A stretch of DNA of 64,000 nucleotides from Eisenbergiella tayi. Its GTDB lineage: Bacteria > Bacillota > Clostridia > Lachnospirales > Lachnospiraceae. The DNA lies in NCBI RefSeq assembly GCF_001881565.1, contig NZ_MPDJ01000002.1, positions 420,599-484,598 of the forward strand, given 5' to 3'. This document shows positions 1 through 9,540 of this stretch, piece after piece (the stretch's first letter is position 1; each line of letters starts with the position of its first letter). The notes below the pieces were generated by a model. It had not been told where the DNA came from and ran no database searches. It saw nothing but the letters and a program-made list of their open reading frames with translations. The position numbers and the translations under genes were made by a program.

Positions 1-228
1 TACTATTCATATAAACAAACGTCGTATTTTGGAAAAAACCGTCATGCAAACATAGGTAAAACCAAATCGCGGAGTGCCGAAAAAGGGAACCGGGTACATA
101 CCAATTTACGACAATACCCAGTTATATAGACAGTCTCAGCCGGCCGAACTTATCCATAAGTGTAAACTTTTATACACTAATGAATAGGCTCGCCGGACCT
201 CTTTCTATAAAATGTTATTTTCTGTTTT
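1..228. other. Non-coding edge of window
   Basis: No supported gene is visible in this stretch, which lies downstream of the minus-strand GH5 gene. I see no clear terminator with a T-run and no recognisable RNA motif. A gene beginning outside the window could reach into it, but nothing here shows that. Confidence 0.4.
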
Positions 229-1317
229 TTATTTCTTCACTGCTAAACTATTCAGTTCTTTCAGCACTTCCAGTACCTCAGGTCTCACTACCTGATTATT
301 CATATCTACAAGTTCAAAATCCAGACATTTATAATTCCACATAGCATGGCCTATTTTCAGTCTGTTGCAAATAGTTATAAAATCCCGGATCCATTTAACA
401 GCCTCTTCCTCCGGTGCAGAATCAATTACTCCGAATTCCCCGCAGTATAGTTCACAGCCGGAATATTCCATAAATTTCTCTGCGTCTGAAAGAAGTTTCT
501 GCATCAGTTTTTTATCATTACAGACTGTATCTTTTGACATCAAAGGATGTTCCTTTTTGAATTCTTTATGTGTATCCAGAAAAGTAATATAGTCCGTCAT
601 ATCACCAGGATAAGCAAGTGTCTGATTCCATGTGCGAAATTCCTCAGAAAAATGTGCTTTCTGATGGGTAAATACATTAGGTTCATAATAATGGAAATTG
701 TAAAACACATAAGGTTCTTCCAGCAGATCAAGACGATCAAGATATCCCACACTATTAACAAAATTCGTACCCACCAATATCCAGCGTTCGGGATCTGCCT
801 TATGGATCTCTTTAACAGCCTGCTTATATAGTTTATTCCACATGTATCCTGTGGAATCCGTAATTTCATTAAACAGCTCAAACATAAGCTCAATTTTATG
901 ACAGTCTTTAAAATGATCTGCCATCTTTCCCCAAAATCTGCAGAAATCATCTCTAAGTTCTGCTTCTGTCATAAGAGGTGTAGGGCGGTCCATTTCACCA
1001 AAGATATGTCCTTTTATATTATGCAGATCAATTACCGCATTCACACCATGCACTGCGCACCACTCCACACAGCGATCCAGATATTCCAATGGTTCTGTAT
1101 TCAAATTCTTTTTCTCAGAATTATAAAACAAATAACCATCCATGGGGATTCTGACATGATCAAATCCCCATGAAGCAATTCGTCTGATATCGTCTTCCGT
1201 AATAAATGTTTCAAAATGATTATGCAGTGATTCTTCCGAACCGGCATCCGCTATTAATTCGTATTGTGACAGAAACCCTCCCAGATTAATACCTTGTTTA
1301 AAGCTTTCAAAAAGCAT
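229..1317 (-). CDS. GH5-type endo-beta-glycosidase, intracellular
   Basis: A 362-residue glycoside hydrolase family 5 (cellulase-like) TIM barrel. The acid/base glutamate is E151 in the FELFNE motif and the nucleophile is probably E294 in YCGEFG; the HVRIPM strand near residue 54-59 is also typical of the family. There is no signal peptide, so it should act in the cytoplasm on oligosaccharides imported by the ABC system encoded just upstream. It is the last gene of the minus-strand operon, 28 bases after the permease stop, with a GAGGAGG ribosome site. The substrate cannot be read from sequence; beta-glucan, mannan or xyloglucan pieces are all possible. Confidence 0.85.
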   Translation of the reverse strand: MLFESFKQGINLGGFLSQYELIADAGSEESLHNHFETFITEDDIRRIASWGFDHVRIPMDGYLFYNSEKKNLNTEPLEYLDRCVEWCAVHGVNAVIDLHNIKGHIFGEMDRPTPLMTEAELRDDFCRFWGKMADHFKDCHKIELMFELFNEITDSTGYMWNKLYKQAVKEIHKADPERWILVGTNFVNSVGYLDRLDLLEEPYVFYNFHYYEPNVFTHQKAHFSEEFRTWNQTLAYPGDMTDYITFLDTHKEFKKEHPLMSKDTVCNDKKLMQKLLSDAEKFMEYSGCELYCGEFGVIDSAPEEEAVKWIRDFITICNRLKIGHAMWNYKCLDFELVDMNNQVVRPEVLEVLKELNSLAVKK

Positions 1318-1345
1318 AATTATTTCCTCCTCTCTTCTTTTATTA

Positions 1346-2233
1346 TTAGCCTTTTACGGATCCTACTACGATACCTCCGGAAAGGTATTGGGAAATAAAC
1401 GGGAAAATTATCAACACCGGAATCGCTCCCAGAACGGCAATAGCCATTTTAAGTGTTGCAGTCGGCATGGAAGCGCCGATACTGCTGTTAACCGTCTTTG
1501 CCAGACCTTGCTGCATGTATAAAGTATCCAACAGCATTCTGTTCAGTAATACCTGTATCGTATACCTTTTATCATTGCTGATATAATACAGTCCATTCTG
1601 CCAGTCATTCCAATAATTCAGAGACACAAACAGGCCCAGGGTTGCCAGAATGGGTTTTGACATCGGCAGCACAATATCCCGCAGTATACGGAATTCCCCG
1701 GCACCATCTATTTTTGCTGATTCCAGCAATGCCACAGGTATGTTGGCGGTAAAAAAATTTCTGGCCATGATGACAAAAAAACCATTCATCAGCAGATTGG
1801 GTAAAATATAAGCCAAATAAGAATTCTTTATATGAAATGTATTCGTCCACATCATATATGTGGGAATAAGCCCTCCATTAAATAAGATTGTGAGAAACAG
1901 GAAAAAAGAAAAGAAGGTTCGCCCTTTTAAATCTCCCCGGGAAATAGGATATGCGTAAAGAATTGTAAGGAACAGATTACCCAGTGTCCCTACAATTGTA
2001 ATTATGGCAGAAATGCCATAAGAACGTAATATCCCGCTTGAACCATTTAAAATGTACTTATAAGCTGTTAAGTCAAATTCTCTTGGAAGAATATGATACC
2101 CTTCGTGAAGAATCGCCGTTTCATTACTGAATGACGATGAAAAAAGCAATAGTAATGGCAGAATACAAAACAATGCCAATAAAAATAATATAATATGATC
2201 GGTTATCTGAAATACTTTATCTCTTTTTACCAT
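1346..2233 (-). CDS. CUT1 sugar ABC transporter permease, YtcP/LplC type
   Basis: Inner-membrane permease of about 295 residues with six predicted membrane segments and the binding-protein-dependent transport loop around LLESAKIDGAGE, where the EAA motif contacts the ATPase. It should pair with the neighbouring LplB-type permease and solute-binding protein to import an oligosaccharide. I chose the ATG at 2233 because AGAGAGG sits just upstream; a longer reading would overlap the preceding gene without a good ribosome site. No ATPase gene is present here, so a shared MsmX-like ATPase elsewhere in the genome is expected. Confidence 0.88.
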   Translation of the reverse strand: MVKRDKVFQITDHIILFLLALFCILPLLLLFSSSFSNETAILHEGYHILPREFDLTAYKYILNGSSGILRSYGISAIITIVGTLGNLFLTILYAYPISRGDLKGRTFFSFFLFLTILFNGGLIPTYMMWTNTFHIKNSYLAYILPNLLMNGFFVIMARNFFTANIPVALLESAKIDGAGEFRILRDIVLPMSKPILATLGLFVSLNYWNDWQNGLYYISNDKRYTIQVLLNRMLLDTLYMQQGLAKTVNSSIGASMPTATLKMAIAVLGAIPVLIIFPFISQYLSGGIVVGSVKG

Positions 2234-2270
2234 TTTAACCTCTCTGAAAATAACAGACCTTTCCTGCAAA

Positions 2271-3188
2271 TCAGAATATAGCACTGTCCTTGTCAATTTT
2301 TCTTACAATGCCGTTAGCCACTAATATCAATACAAAACCAACTACGGACTGGTACAGGCCTGCAGCTGATGACATTCCCAACGTACCTACGCTTTTGATT
2401 CCCCTGTAAACATATGTATCTATTGTATTTGTCACATTCATCAGTGCACTGCTGTCCATCGGCACCTGATAAAACAGACCGAAATCCGAACGGAATATGC
2501 TTCCCAACTGCAAAAGGGTCATTGTAATGATAGTAGACCGTATTAACGGGACAGTTATGTATCTGATTCGCTGAAATCTCGTCGCACCATCTATAGTTGC
2601 CGCTTCATAATAGCTTGAATCGATACCTATGACAGATGAATAATAAATTATGGAATTATATCCAAGCCATTTCCACTGATTCACAGCTACAAGAATAAAT
2701 GGCCAGTAATTGGGCCGGGCATACCAGGAAATTCCTTTCTTCCCTAATGGTATAAGAATACTGTTATTTATAAATCCGGTATCTGTACTCAACAGCGCAT
2801 AGACAATATAACTCACCACAGTTATGGATATCATATAAGGAATAAGATATGTCATCTGATAAAGGCGTTTCCCCTTTTTAGAGCTGAGTTCATCCAGCAA
2901 AATAGCAACAGCTAACCCCATAAACAAACTGACAGCAATAAAAATCAGATTATAGCCCACTGTATTACGCAGTATAATCCAGGAATCTCTTGTAGAAAAA
3001 AGAGACTTGAAATTATCCAGACCAATAAAATCACTTCCCCATATACCTTTCTGAAAATTAAATTTTTTAAAGGCAATCACAGTAAATGTCATTGGTATAT
3101 AGTTATTAAACAGCAGATAAACAAACCCTGGTATCAGCATACAATATAATGCCAAATTCAAATGAATCCTTTTTTTCTTTTTTTTCAT
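2271..3188 (-). CDS. CUT1 sugar ABC transporter permease, LplB type
   Basis: Inner-membrane permease of about 305 residues and partner of the YtcP-type permease that follows 37 bases later. A lysine-rich N-terminus precedes the first membrane helix, and the coupling loop reads YEAATIDGATRFQRI, the EAA motif of this family. The ATG at 3188 is preferred because GGAG lies 7-10 bases upstream; an ATG seven codons earlier lacks a ribosome site. A long inverted repeat separates it from the upstream binding-protein gene, probably setting a lower dose of permease than of binding protein. Confidence 0.88.
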   Translation of the reverse strand: MKKKKKRIHLNLALYCMLIPGFVYLLFNNYIPMTFTVIAFKKFNFQKGIWGSDFIGLDNFKSLFSTRDSWIILRNTVGYNLIFIAVSLFMGLAVAILLDELSSKKGKRLYQMTYLIPYMISITVVSYIVYALLSTDTGFINNSILIPLGKKGISWYARPNYWPFILVAVNQWKWLGYNSIIYYSSVIGIDSSYYEAATIDGATRFQRIRYITVPLIRSTIITMTLLQLGSIFRSDFGLFYQVPMDSSALMNVTNTIDTYVYRGIKSVGTLGMSSAAGLYQSVVGFVLILVANGIVRKIDKDSAIF

Positions 3189-3221
3189 ACTTACTCCGTT
3201 TACATTCACAATAAATATTCT

Positions 3222-3274
3222 GTATCTGGCATTACGTCATACCTACCAAAACATAGTGCCGTAATACCAGATAC
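3222..3274 (-). repeat. Long intercistronic stem-loop
   Basis: Arms 3222-3236 and 3260-3274 form a 15-base-pair stem with a single G-U pair and a 23-base loop in the minus-strand transcript. It lies between the stop of the solute-binding protein and the start of the first permease. No T-run follows, so it is more likely an mRNA 3' stabiliser or processing site than a full terminator. Confidence 0.6.
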
Positions 3275-3286
3275 TAAATATATGGA

Positions 3287-4855
3287 TTATTTATTATCAG
3301 CTAACCAGTTATCCAACTGTTTTTGCTTTTCCGTCAGGATTTTTTGAATACCAGCTTCCTCAAACTCCTGTTTCATCTGTTCCCACACAGTGTCAGGATC
3401 CACATCTCCTGTTTCCAGCCCTTTTTTATATTTATTTAGTACTGTTGTACATGCCACCACCTCATTGGTTACATCCATACTGTCCCATACAAATCCTTTA
3501 GCAGTCGACGGCTGGCAGTCTTTATTGAACTGAATGGTATCCGCCCATATATCAGGACCATCCGTAACCCACTTATGTGCAATTAACTCATTGGGGAAAT
3601 GCCATGCAGCAACAGTCCAGCCAAGATCATCGGAGGTCACTCCTTCCGGATAACCAATAACACCATTTTCTTCATCTACGAATTCATAGTACTTACCTTC
3701 GATACCATAAATGAGAAGATTAGCCACATCCGGATTGGAATACATTTCGTTTAAAATCTGCATTGCTCTTTCCGGTTGTTCACTGGTATAAGGAATATAC
3801 CAATAATTATTCAGATTACTTGTTGTTGTATAATATGGAACAATATTGATTATAGTTATATCTATTCCTGTATTTCTTTCCCATTGAGATTCTATGCCGG
3901 GTTTCGTTTCAGTAGTTGCACAAAAAGCTTTTCCTGCTCCGACAAGACTAGTAACCTGTTCCGTATTGATGCTTGCATCAGGCATAATCAGCCCATTTTG
4001 GGACCATTCATGTCTGCGTTTACACAGTTCATAGTATTCGTCCGATGTAAAAAAATTGACTACTGTAGTATCATCGCTGAATGAATCTATTAATACACCG
4101 AAGTCCCTTCCCAGCCAGTCTATTGCATACATATAATCACCCATAGAACCACTGTCGGAAGCAAGAGGGTATACATCCGGATATTTTTCTTTTACTGCCT
4201 GAAGAATAGGTTCCATATCAGCTTCTGTCATAATATTACTGTAATCAATGCCAAGAGATTCCAGCATTTCTGTATTACATGCAAACCCAAGCCCCAGTCC
4301 CAATTCTTTATTATTACGGACTGCATAAACCTGTCCATCGATAGATGTTGAAGCCAAATCCTCATCACTGATATCTGCAAGGATATCCTGCCCGTCTGAT
4401 TCCAGCAGTTCATTCAGTGCAATAACCTGCCCCTGGCTTGCAGCACTGGGGATTGGAATTTGAGAGACACCACCCAGCAAATCAATTTTTTCACCGGAAG
4501 CCAACTCTGTCTGTACTTTATCCACATAGGTTGCAAAATCATAACGTACAATTTCAACCTCCGTATTAAACTTCGCTTTTGTAATCTCCGAAACAGCCGC
4601 CCCGATTTCCGCACAGGCTTCTTCCGAACCAAAGCCATCCGCTACAATTCTTACCGTATAAGGCTCCTGCCCTGATAAATCTGTTTCTTCTGCCTGTTCC
4701 CCTGAATCCCCGGCACTTTCTTCCCCAATCTGTTTTTCCGTACTCTCTCCGGCCATACTGCTTTCCACCGGATTCTTCTCTGCTGAACCACAGCCTGCCA
4801 TAAGCCCGGTCAGCATTGCCGCTGTCAATAAGATACTAATCTTTTTCCGTAACAT
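3287..4855 (-). CDS. Sugar ABC transporter solute-binding lipoprotein
   Basis: A 522-residue extracellular binding protein of the large CUT1/LplA-like type. The N-terminus is a lipoprotein signal ending in a GLMAGC lipobox with Cys22, followed by a Glu/Ser-rich linker and then the two-lobed binding domain. It should capture an oligosaccharide outside the cell and deliver it to the two permeases encoded downstream. It is the first gene after the terminator of the YesM/YesN pair, so it probably starts its own transcript activated by that regulator. Its ligand cannot be deduced. Confidence 0.88.
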   Translation of the reverse strand: MLRKKISILLTAAMLTGLMAGCGSAEKNPVESSMAGESTEKQIGEESAGDSGEQAEETDLSGQEPYTVRIVADGFGSEEACAEIGAAVSEITKAKFNTEVEIVRYDFATYVDKVQTELASGEKIDLLGGVSQIPIPSAASQGQVIALNELLESDGQDILADISDEDLASTSIDGQVYAVRNNKELGLGLGFACNTEMLESLGIDYSNIMTEADMEPILQAVKEKYPDVYPLASDSGSMGDYMYAIDWLGRDFGVLIDSFSDDTTVVNFFTSDEYYELCKRRHEWSQNGLIMPDASINTEQVTSLVGAGKAFCATTETKPGIESQWERNTGIDITIINIVPYYTTTSNLNNYWYIPYTSEQPERAMQILNEMYSNPDVANLLIYGIEGKYYEFVDEENGVIGYPEGVTSDDLGWTVAAWHFPNELIAHKWVTDGPDIWADTIQFNKDCQPSTAKGFVWDSMDVTNEVVACTTVLNKYKKGLETGDVDPDTVWEQMKQEFEEAGIQKILTEKQKQLDNWLADNK

Positions 4856-4904
4856 AATTCCCTCCTTGGTTTTTTGTGCGATTTATTTTACAACTAAAGT
4901 GTAA

Positions 4905-4940
4905 TAAAAAAGCCGGCTTTGTCTCAACAACAAAACCGAC
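4905..4940 (-). terminator. Rho-independent terminator after yesN-like gene
   Basis: In the minus-strand transcript, arms 4930-4940 and 4912-4922 make an 11-pair stem (with G-U pairs) followed by six U residues. It separates the two-component genes from the transport genes, so the latter need their own promoter. Confidence 0.8.
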
Positions 4941-4969
4941 CAAAGACTAGAACAATTTCGACTTTTGCT

Positions 4970-6229
4970 TTACCTGGAATCTATACTGTTATAATATTCA
5001 TTGGGAGTCATATTCGTCCATTTTTTAAATACTTTTGCAAAATAGGAAGGCGTATCAAAACCCACCTTAGTCCCCGCCTCTGTAATCGTACACTTCTGTT
5101 CTGCCAGAAGGCGTTTGGAAACCAGTATCCGGTAATATTGGATATATTGAACCAGTGAATAGCCGGTTGCTTTTTTAAAAATACGGTTTAGATAATCACC
5201 GTTCAGATGGACGGAGGACTCAATATCCTGTCTGCTGATATCTTCCGCATAATGCTCATGAACATAATCCTTAACGTTTTCTACAACGGCCCATGCGGAT
5301 GGATGCTGCTCTCCGTTTTCCGTGTCCATTACCGATTCAATTAAATCATCTACATCGTATATGAACTGCCCCACATTCCGATACTGCATGGCTGCATGTT
5401 TTAAGTCCTTCGATCGTTCCGATAATGTTTCCAGACTGATATGATAGATAAAATATGCGAAAATCTCTCCCGGAAACCGATCCTTCAGTTTGGACATAAA
5501 TAATTCGCACATTTCGTACAGCTGTGTTCTGTCATGTTCCGTTTTTACGATCCAGAATATATTATCCCACAAATGCACTTCTGTTATATCGGGAAAAAGT
5601 TCTTCTGCAATATTGCTTAACGCAAACAATAAAATGCTGTTATTTTTCATTTCTACCTGAGCACCCGCAAGACGGATGTATACCAGCCCCTTCGGCTCCA
5701 GTTCCTCTCTGTTAAGACATCCCATCTTCAGAGCTTTGTCAATAAATTCCGGAAAGGGCAGAATATCTCCGGTAAGCAGATTGGTATAAAATATCTTTTC
5801 TTCTCTTTTAGGTTCCTGCTGCCGGCCGGAGGATATCTGAAGCTTTTCATTTTTCCTTTTATTAATTTCATCAGCAGCGAGCCTGACAGTCTCCGAAAGT
5901 TCTTCAAAACCGACAGGCTTTAATAAGTATTTTACAACGCCAATATTGATAGCATCCTGAGCATATTTAAAATCCGGATATCCCGTCAATATAATCTTCA
6001 CGATATCAGGAAAGGATTCTCTCACCCATGCCAGAAAAAAAAGTCCGTTTTCCTGAGGCATTTCAATATCACAGACAATAATATCTATCTTATTTCCGGA
6101 TACAATCTCTCTGGCATCCATCGCCGTATAAGCAGTAAACACCTCGTTCATACCCAGGCTCTGCCAGTCGATATGTTTTTTCAGCAGGTTAACCACTATC
6201 ACTTCATCGTCAACAATTAATATATTCAT
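4970..6229 (-). CDS. YesN-like response regulator with AraC-type DNA-binding domain
   Basis: A 419-residue regulator. The N-terminal receiver domain has the acidic pocket IVDDE and the phospho-acceptor Asp54 in VCDIEMP, with Lys in KYLLKPVG. A middle region of unknown fold follows, and the C-terminal ~100 residues hold two helix-turn-helix motifs of the AraC/XylS family. Its start overlaps the stop of the upstream kinase gene by 4 bases, so the two are co-translated. It probably activates the adjacent sugar-transport operon when the kinase senses extracellular sugar or loaded binding protein. Confidence 0.9.
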   Translation of the reverse strand: MNILIVDDEVIVVNLLKKHIDWQSLGMNEVFTAYTAMDAREIVSGNKIDIIVCDIEMPQENGLFFLAWVRESFPDIVKIILTGYPDFKYAQDAINIGVVKYLLKPVGFEELSETVRLAADEINKRKNEKLQISSGRQQEPKREEKIFYTNLLTGDILPFPEFIDKALKMGCLNREELEPKGLVYIRLAGAQVEMKNNSILLFALSNIAEELFPDITEVHLWDNIFWIVKTEHDRTQLYEMCELFMSKLKDRFPGEIFAYFIYHISLETLSERSKDLKHAAMQYRNVGQFIYDVDDLIESVMDTENGEQHPSAWAVVENVKDYVHEHYAEDISRQDIESSVHLNGDYLNRIFKKATGYSLVQYIQYYRILVSKRLLAEQKCTITEAGTKVGFDTPSYFAKVFKKWTNMTPNEYYNSIDSR

Positions 6230-7872
6230 AGCTCTGCATTTTCATCCTTCCTGAATCTCGGAATACTGATATCAACGCGGCAACCTTTCGATTCATTTTG
6301 TATTACGACTTCAGCATGTCTCGGGTACAGCACCTGAAGACGGTTTTTCACATTGACAATTCCGATATGGCTGCCATCCTCTTCAATATCTTCATCCCGG
6401 CTCAGCCTGTCCAGTATTTCCCCGGGAAATCCAAGACCATTATCTTTAACTGTGATATGGAGCAGATCTTCTGATTCTTCAATCAGCAAGGTAATTTCCA
6501 AATCATGCACCAGCATAATATTGTGCTTGATACTGTTTTCAACAAAGGTCTGGATCAGGAGCGGCGGTATTTTTTCCATATCTGCATCCACATTACAAGT
6601 TATTTTCAGCTGGAAATTATCCTGATATCTGATTTTCTGCACCTGCGCATATCGGGCTATGCACTGCAGTTCATCCTCCAGATATACAAAATCATCCTTT
6701 AAGGATAACAGGTACCGGAAATACTCTGCCATCTTTTTTGTAAGATCCTTTATCGTACTATAATCCTTAATGCTTGCCAGCGTGTAAATCAAATTCAATA
6801 TGTTTGTATAAAAATGAGGCTGTATCTGTACTCGTAAAAACTGATTATATATCTTTTCTTTTTCAAGACTTGTCTTATATACATCGATTTTCAAATTGAT
6901 AATCTGTTCCGCCATATGGTTGAAGGTATTATATAAAACGGTTATTTCATGATTTGATGTGCGATCCTTCAGTCTGACTTCCGTGTTGCCGCCGCTGAAT
7001 TCTTCCATTGCATTTTTAAGCTTGGTCAAAGGCCTGAAAACCGACTGCTGCTGATAAAATAATGCAATACATATTAAAAGAATGGAAGCAATAATTGCGA
7101 TAATAATGATGATAAACAGATAAGAACCACTGCTGACGAAATTGACATGAGGTATTTCAATACATATTTTCTTATTAATCATCCTTATTGCCCTTGAAAA
7201 AACGAAACAATTTTTATACTCTATCGCTACATTCGGCTCATAGAACACTGAGCCATCCATGTTTAAAAGGTAAACATTACTTTCCTGATCCTGAGGCATG
7301 ATATCCCGCAGAACATTTTCACAGCTGATGTAACAGCCTCCGAATCCTCCCTTTCGCTCATAGAGATGAAGGAAATAATAATTGTCTCCCAATCTGATAT
7401 CCTTCCATTCAGCTGAATTATTAACTTGTGTATTTAAAATGTATCTTTTTAATTCTTCATTTTCTTCTTCCTGAAAATAATCCAGATAGGAAATAGAAGA
7501 CAGCATGATATCCTTATCCGGTATAAAGACAAAATAAACGATCTGATTATCATTGAGGATAGACAGATTGGTTAAATCCCTCTGTAAATCGGAACTTCTT
7601 TCTGCAATCACTGCAGCATCCTCAGAATCACAGATCAGGTTATAATCCGTATTGTCATTTTTATTGATCAGGGAAGTCAGCTCTCTGTTAGCCACATAAA
7701 ATTGATCCGCCCAATAATTACTGGAATAATTCAGTGAATTTTTATAAATCTCTTCGATTCTCTGATTGAAACGTTTGATAGTAAAAATATTGAATACTGC
7801 AAATAAAAAGACTACGAAAAAAGAAGTTAACAAGATGAAATATCCCGATTGCATAAACTGCAGTTTTTTCAT
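6226..7872 (-). CDS. YesM-like sensor histidine kinase
   Basis: A 548-residue membrane kinase with one N-terminal helix (residues ~10-30), an extracellular sensing domain to about residue 245, a second membrane helix, a HAMP linker, the His_kinase domain with the phospho-accepting His in QIQPHFYTN, and a C-terminal HATPase with N-box FVENSIKHN. This layout is typical of kinases controlling CUT1 sugar loci. It is the first gene of the regulator pair and has a clear promoter about 90 bases upstream. Confidence 0.9.
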   Translation of the reverse strand: MKKLQFMQSGYFILLTSFFVVFLFAVFNIFTIKRFNQRIEEIYKNSLNYSSNYWADQFYVANRELTSLINKNDNTDYNLICDSEDAAVIAERSSDLQRDLTNLSILNDNQIVYFVFIPDKDIMLSSISYLDYFQEEENEELKRYILNTQVNNSAEWKDIRLGDNYYFLHLYERKGGFGGCYISCENVLRDIMPQDQESNVYLLNMDGSVFYEPNVAIEYKNCFVFSRAIRMINKKICIEIPHVNFVSSGSYLFIIIIIAIIASILLICIALFYQQQSVFRPLTKLKNAMEEFSGGNTEVRLKDRTSNHEITVLYNTFNHMAEQIINLKIDVYKTSLEKEKIYNQFLRVQIQPHFYTNILNLIYTLASIKDYSTIKDLTKKMAEYFRYLLSLKDDFVYLEDELQCIARYAQVQKIRYQDNFQLKITCNVDADMEKIPPLLIQTFVENSIKHNIMLVHDLEITLLIEESEDLLHITVKDNGLGFPGEILDRLSRDEDIEEDGSHIGIVNVKNRLQVLYPRHAEVVIQNESKGCRVDISIPRFRKDENAEL

Positions 7873-7962
7873 TTTACACCCGATTCCTTATCACTGAAAA
7901 TTCTTACCTGGCATGTTATGTATTATTGGTTACAATCTATATACCAGTAGTAGCATATCTTC

Positions 7963-7990
7963 ATTATAACATAAAAACAGATCCTGACAA
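7963..7990 (-). promoter_or_regulatory. Promoter of the yesM/yesN-like pair
   Basis: Minus-strand -35 TTGTCA at 7990-7985 and -10 TATAAT at 7968-7963 with a 16-base spacer, about 90 bases before the kinase start. Confidence 0.7.
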
Positions 7991-8049
7991 TGTAACTTGC
8001 CGATTGTTATGACATATCTGATTACCCGATATTTTTATCCGACAATCTG

Positions 8050-8090
8050 TAAAAGGCAATAAATAACGGCCCCTGCCATGGCAGAGGGCC
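8050..8090 (-). terminator. Terminator of the pentose-phosphate operon
   Basis: A GC-rich hairpin spans 8068-8090 (GGCCC/GGGCC outside, CTGCC/GGCAG inside, one bulge), followed in the minus direction by the T-rich stretch GTTATTTATTG. It lies 56 bases beyond the zwf stop. Confidence 0.6.
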
Positions 8091-8145
8091 GCACTATATA
8101 AATCAGCACTATATGAGTTAACCGTACTTTCATCGGAAATATCTT

Positions 8146-9540
8146 CTACTTATCAAACCACAAATGTCCATACCCCGCAAGGAGCTGTTCCGCTTCCTTC
8201 GGTCCGCTGCATCCCTGTTCATAGGAAAAGACGGGCTGTCCGTTTCGTCGGTACGCATCCTTCAATGCATCCACATATTTCCAGCTTAACCCCACCTGAT
8301 CCCACTGGGAAAACCAGGAACGTTCTCCTTTAAAGCAGGCCCCTATCAGTCTTTCATAGGCTTCCGGGGTATTCAGATGGTGTTCCACGGAACAGCTCTG
8401 GCAGAAGTCCATTTTTGCCTGAATGATTTCCTCCGTTTCTCCCGGTCTCTTGATATTGAACTGCAGATATACTCCTTCCGTAGGCTGTATCCTGATGTTC
8501 AGGATATTGGATTCCGCCTCCGGTGACGGACTTTTGAACACAATTGCCACCTGCATTTCCCTTTCCCCGAGCTTCTTTCCTGTCCGGATATAAAAAGGCA
8601 TCCCCTTCCATCTTTCGTTGTCCAACAAAAGGCGTACTGCCGCATAGGTTTCGGTATGGGAATCCGCCGCTACAGATGGCTCCCCGCGATAGCCTTCATA
8701 CTGGCCCAGAACCATACTGCCGGAAATATCCTCCGGCATAACCAGCGCCGCAAGCACCTTCATCTGTTCCTGATGCATATCCTCCACTGCAGGGCTCCGG
8801 GGCTGTTCCATGGCAACAATGGAGAGGATTTGGAATAAATGGTTCTGCATCATGTCCTTCAAGGCTCCGCTGTGGTCATAATAGCCGCCGCGGGTTTCCA
8901 CACCCACTTCTTCCAGCGCGGAAATCTGGATGCACTCAATATGCTCCGCATCCCATACGTTGCTGAAAATAGGGTTGGCAAAGCGGATTGTCTGGATATT
9001 GCGCACCATTTCTTTTCCCAGATAGTGGTCGATACGGTAAATATGATCCGGAGAAAAGAAAGCTTCCATTTTTTCATTCAGTGCTGCCGCCGCCTCCAGA
9101 CTTTCTCCGAAAGGTTTCTCAAGAACGACCTTTCCGCCCTGAGCGTCTTCCACCTTTTTCAGTCCCTGTACGATCACCGGGAAAAACCTGGGTGCGACCG
9201 CGAAATAAAAGATATGATTCCCAGCGTTTATTTCATGGTAAAAATCATTGAGTTCTCCATAGGCTTCTTCTTTCGTGAAATCCATACGGTAATACACAAT
9301 CCGTTCAGCCATTCGCTGGTACACATCTTCCCTGAAATGAAGCCTTGCGAATTTTTCCACCCAGTCCCTGGCCAGTTCCCGATAGGCTGTGCTGGTATAA
9401 TCCCGCCGGCCTATTATCACGATTTGAGTATCAAATGGATTGCTGCCTGTCATTTCCATGTTATAGAGGGCCGGAAGCAGCTTACGGAAAGTCAGATCTC
9501 CGGTTCCTCCGAATATTGTAAATGTATTTTTATCACGCAT
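8146..9540 (-). CDS. zwf: Glucose-6-phosphate 1-dehydrogenase
   Basis: A 464-residue enzyme that oxidises glucose-6-phosphate to 6-phosphogluconolactone while reducing NADP+. The N-terminal Rossmann motif reads FGGTGDLTFRKL (residues 10-21), and the substrate/active-site signature RIDHYLGKE lies near residue 170 with its catalytic His nearby. Length is close to the family's usual ~480-500. The start overlaps the gnd stop by 8 bases, so translation is probably coupled. It is the last gene of rpiA-pgl-gnd-zwf. Confidence 0.95.
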   Translation of the reverse strand: MRDKNTFTIFGGTGDLTFRKLLPALYNMEMTGSNPFDTQIVIIGRRDYTSTAYRELARDWVEKFARLHFREDVYQRMAERIVYYRMDFTKEEAYGELNDFYHEINAGNHIFYFAVAPRFFPVIVQGLKKVEDAQGGKVVLEKPFGESLEAAAALNEKMEAFFSPDHIYRIDHYLGKEMVRNIQTIRFANPIFSNVWDAEHIECIQISALEEVGVETRGGYYDHSGALKDMMQNHLFQILSIVAMEQPRSPAVEDMHQEQMKVLAALVMPEDISGSMVLGQYEGYRGEPSVAADSHTETYAAVRLLLDNERWKGMPFYIRTGKKLGEREMQVAIVFKSPSPEAESNILNIRIQPTEGVYLQFNIKRPGETEEIIQAKMDFCQSCSVEHHLNTPEAYERLIGACFKGERSWFSQWDQVGLSWKYVDALKDAYRRNGQPVFSYEQGCSGPKEAEQLLAGYGHLWFDK

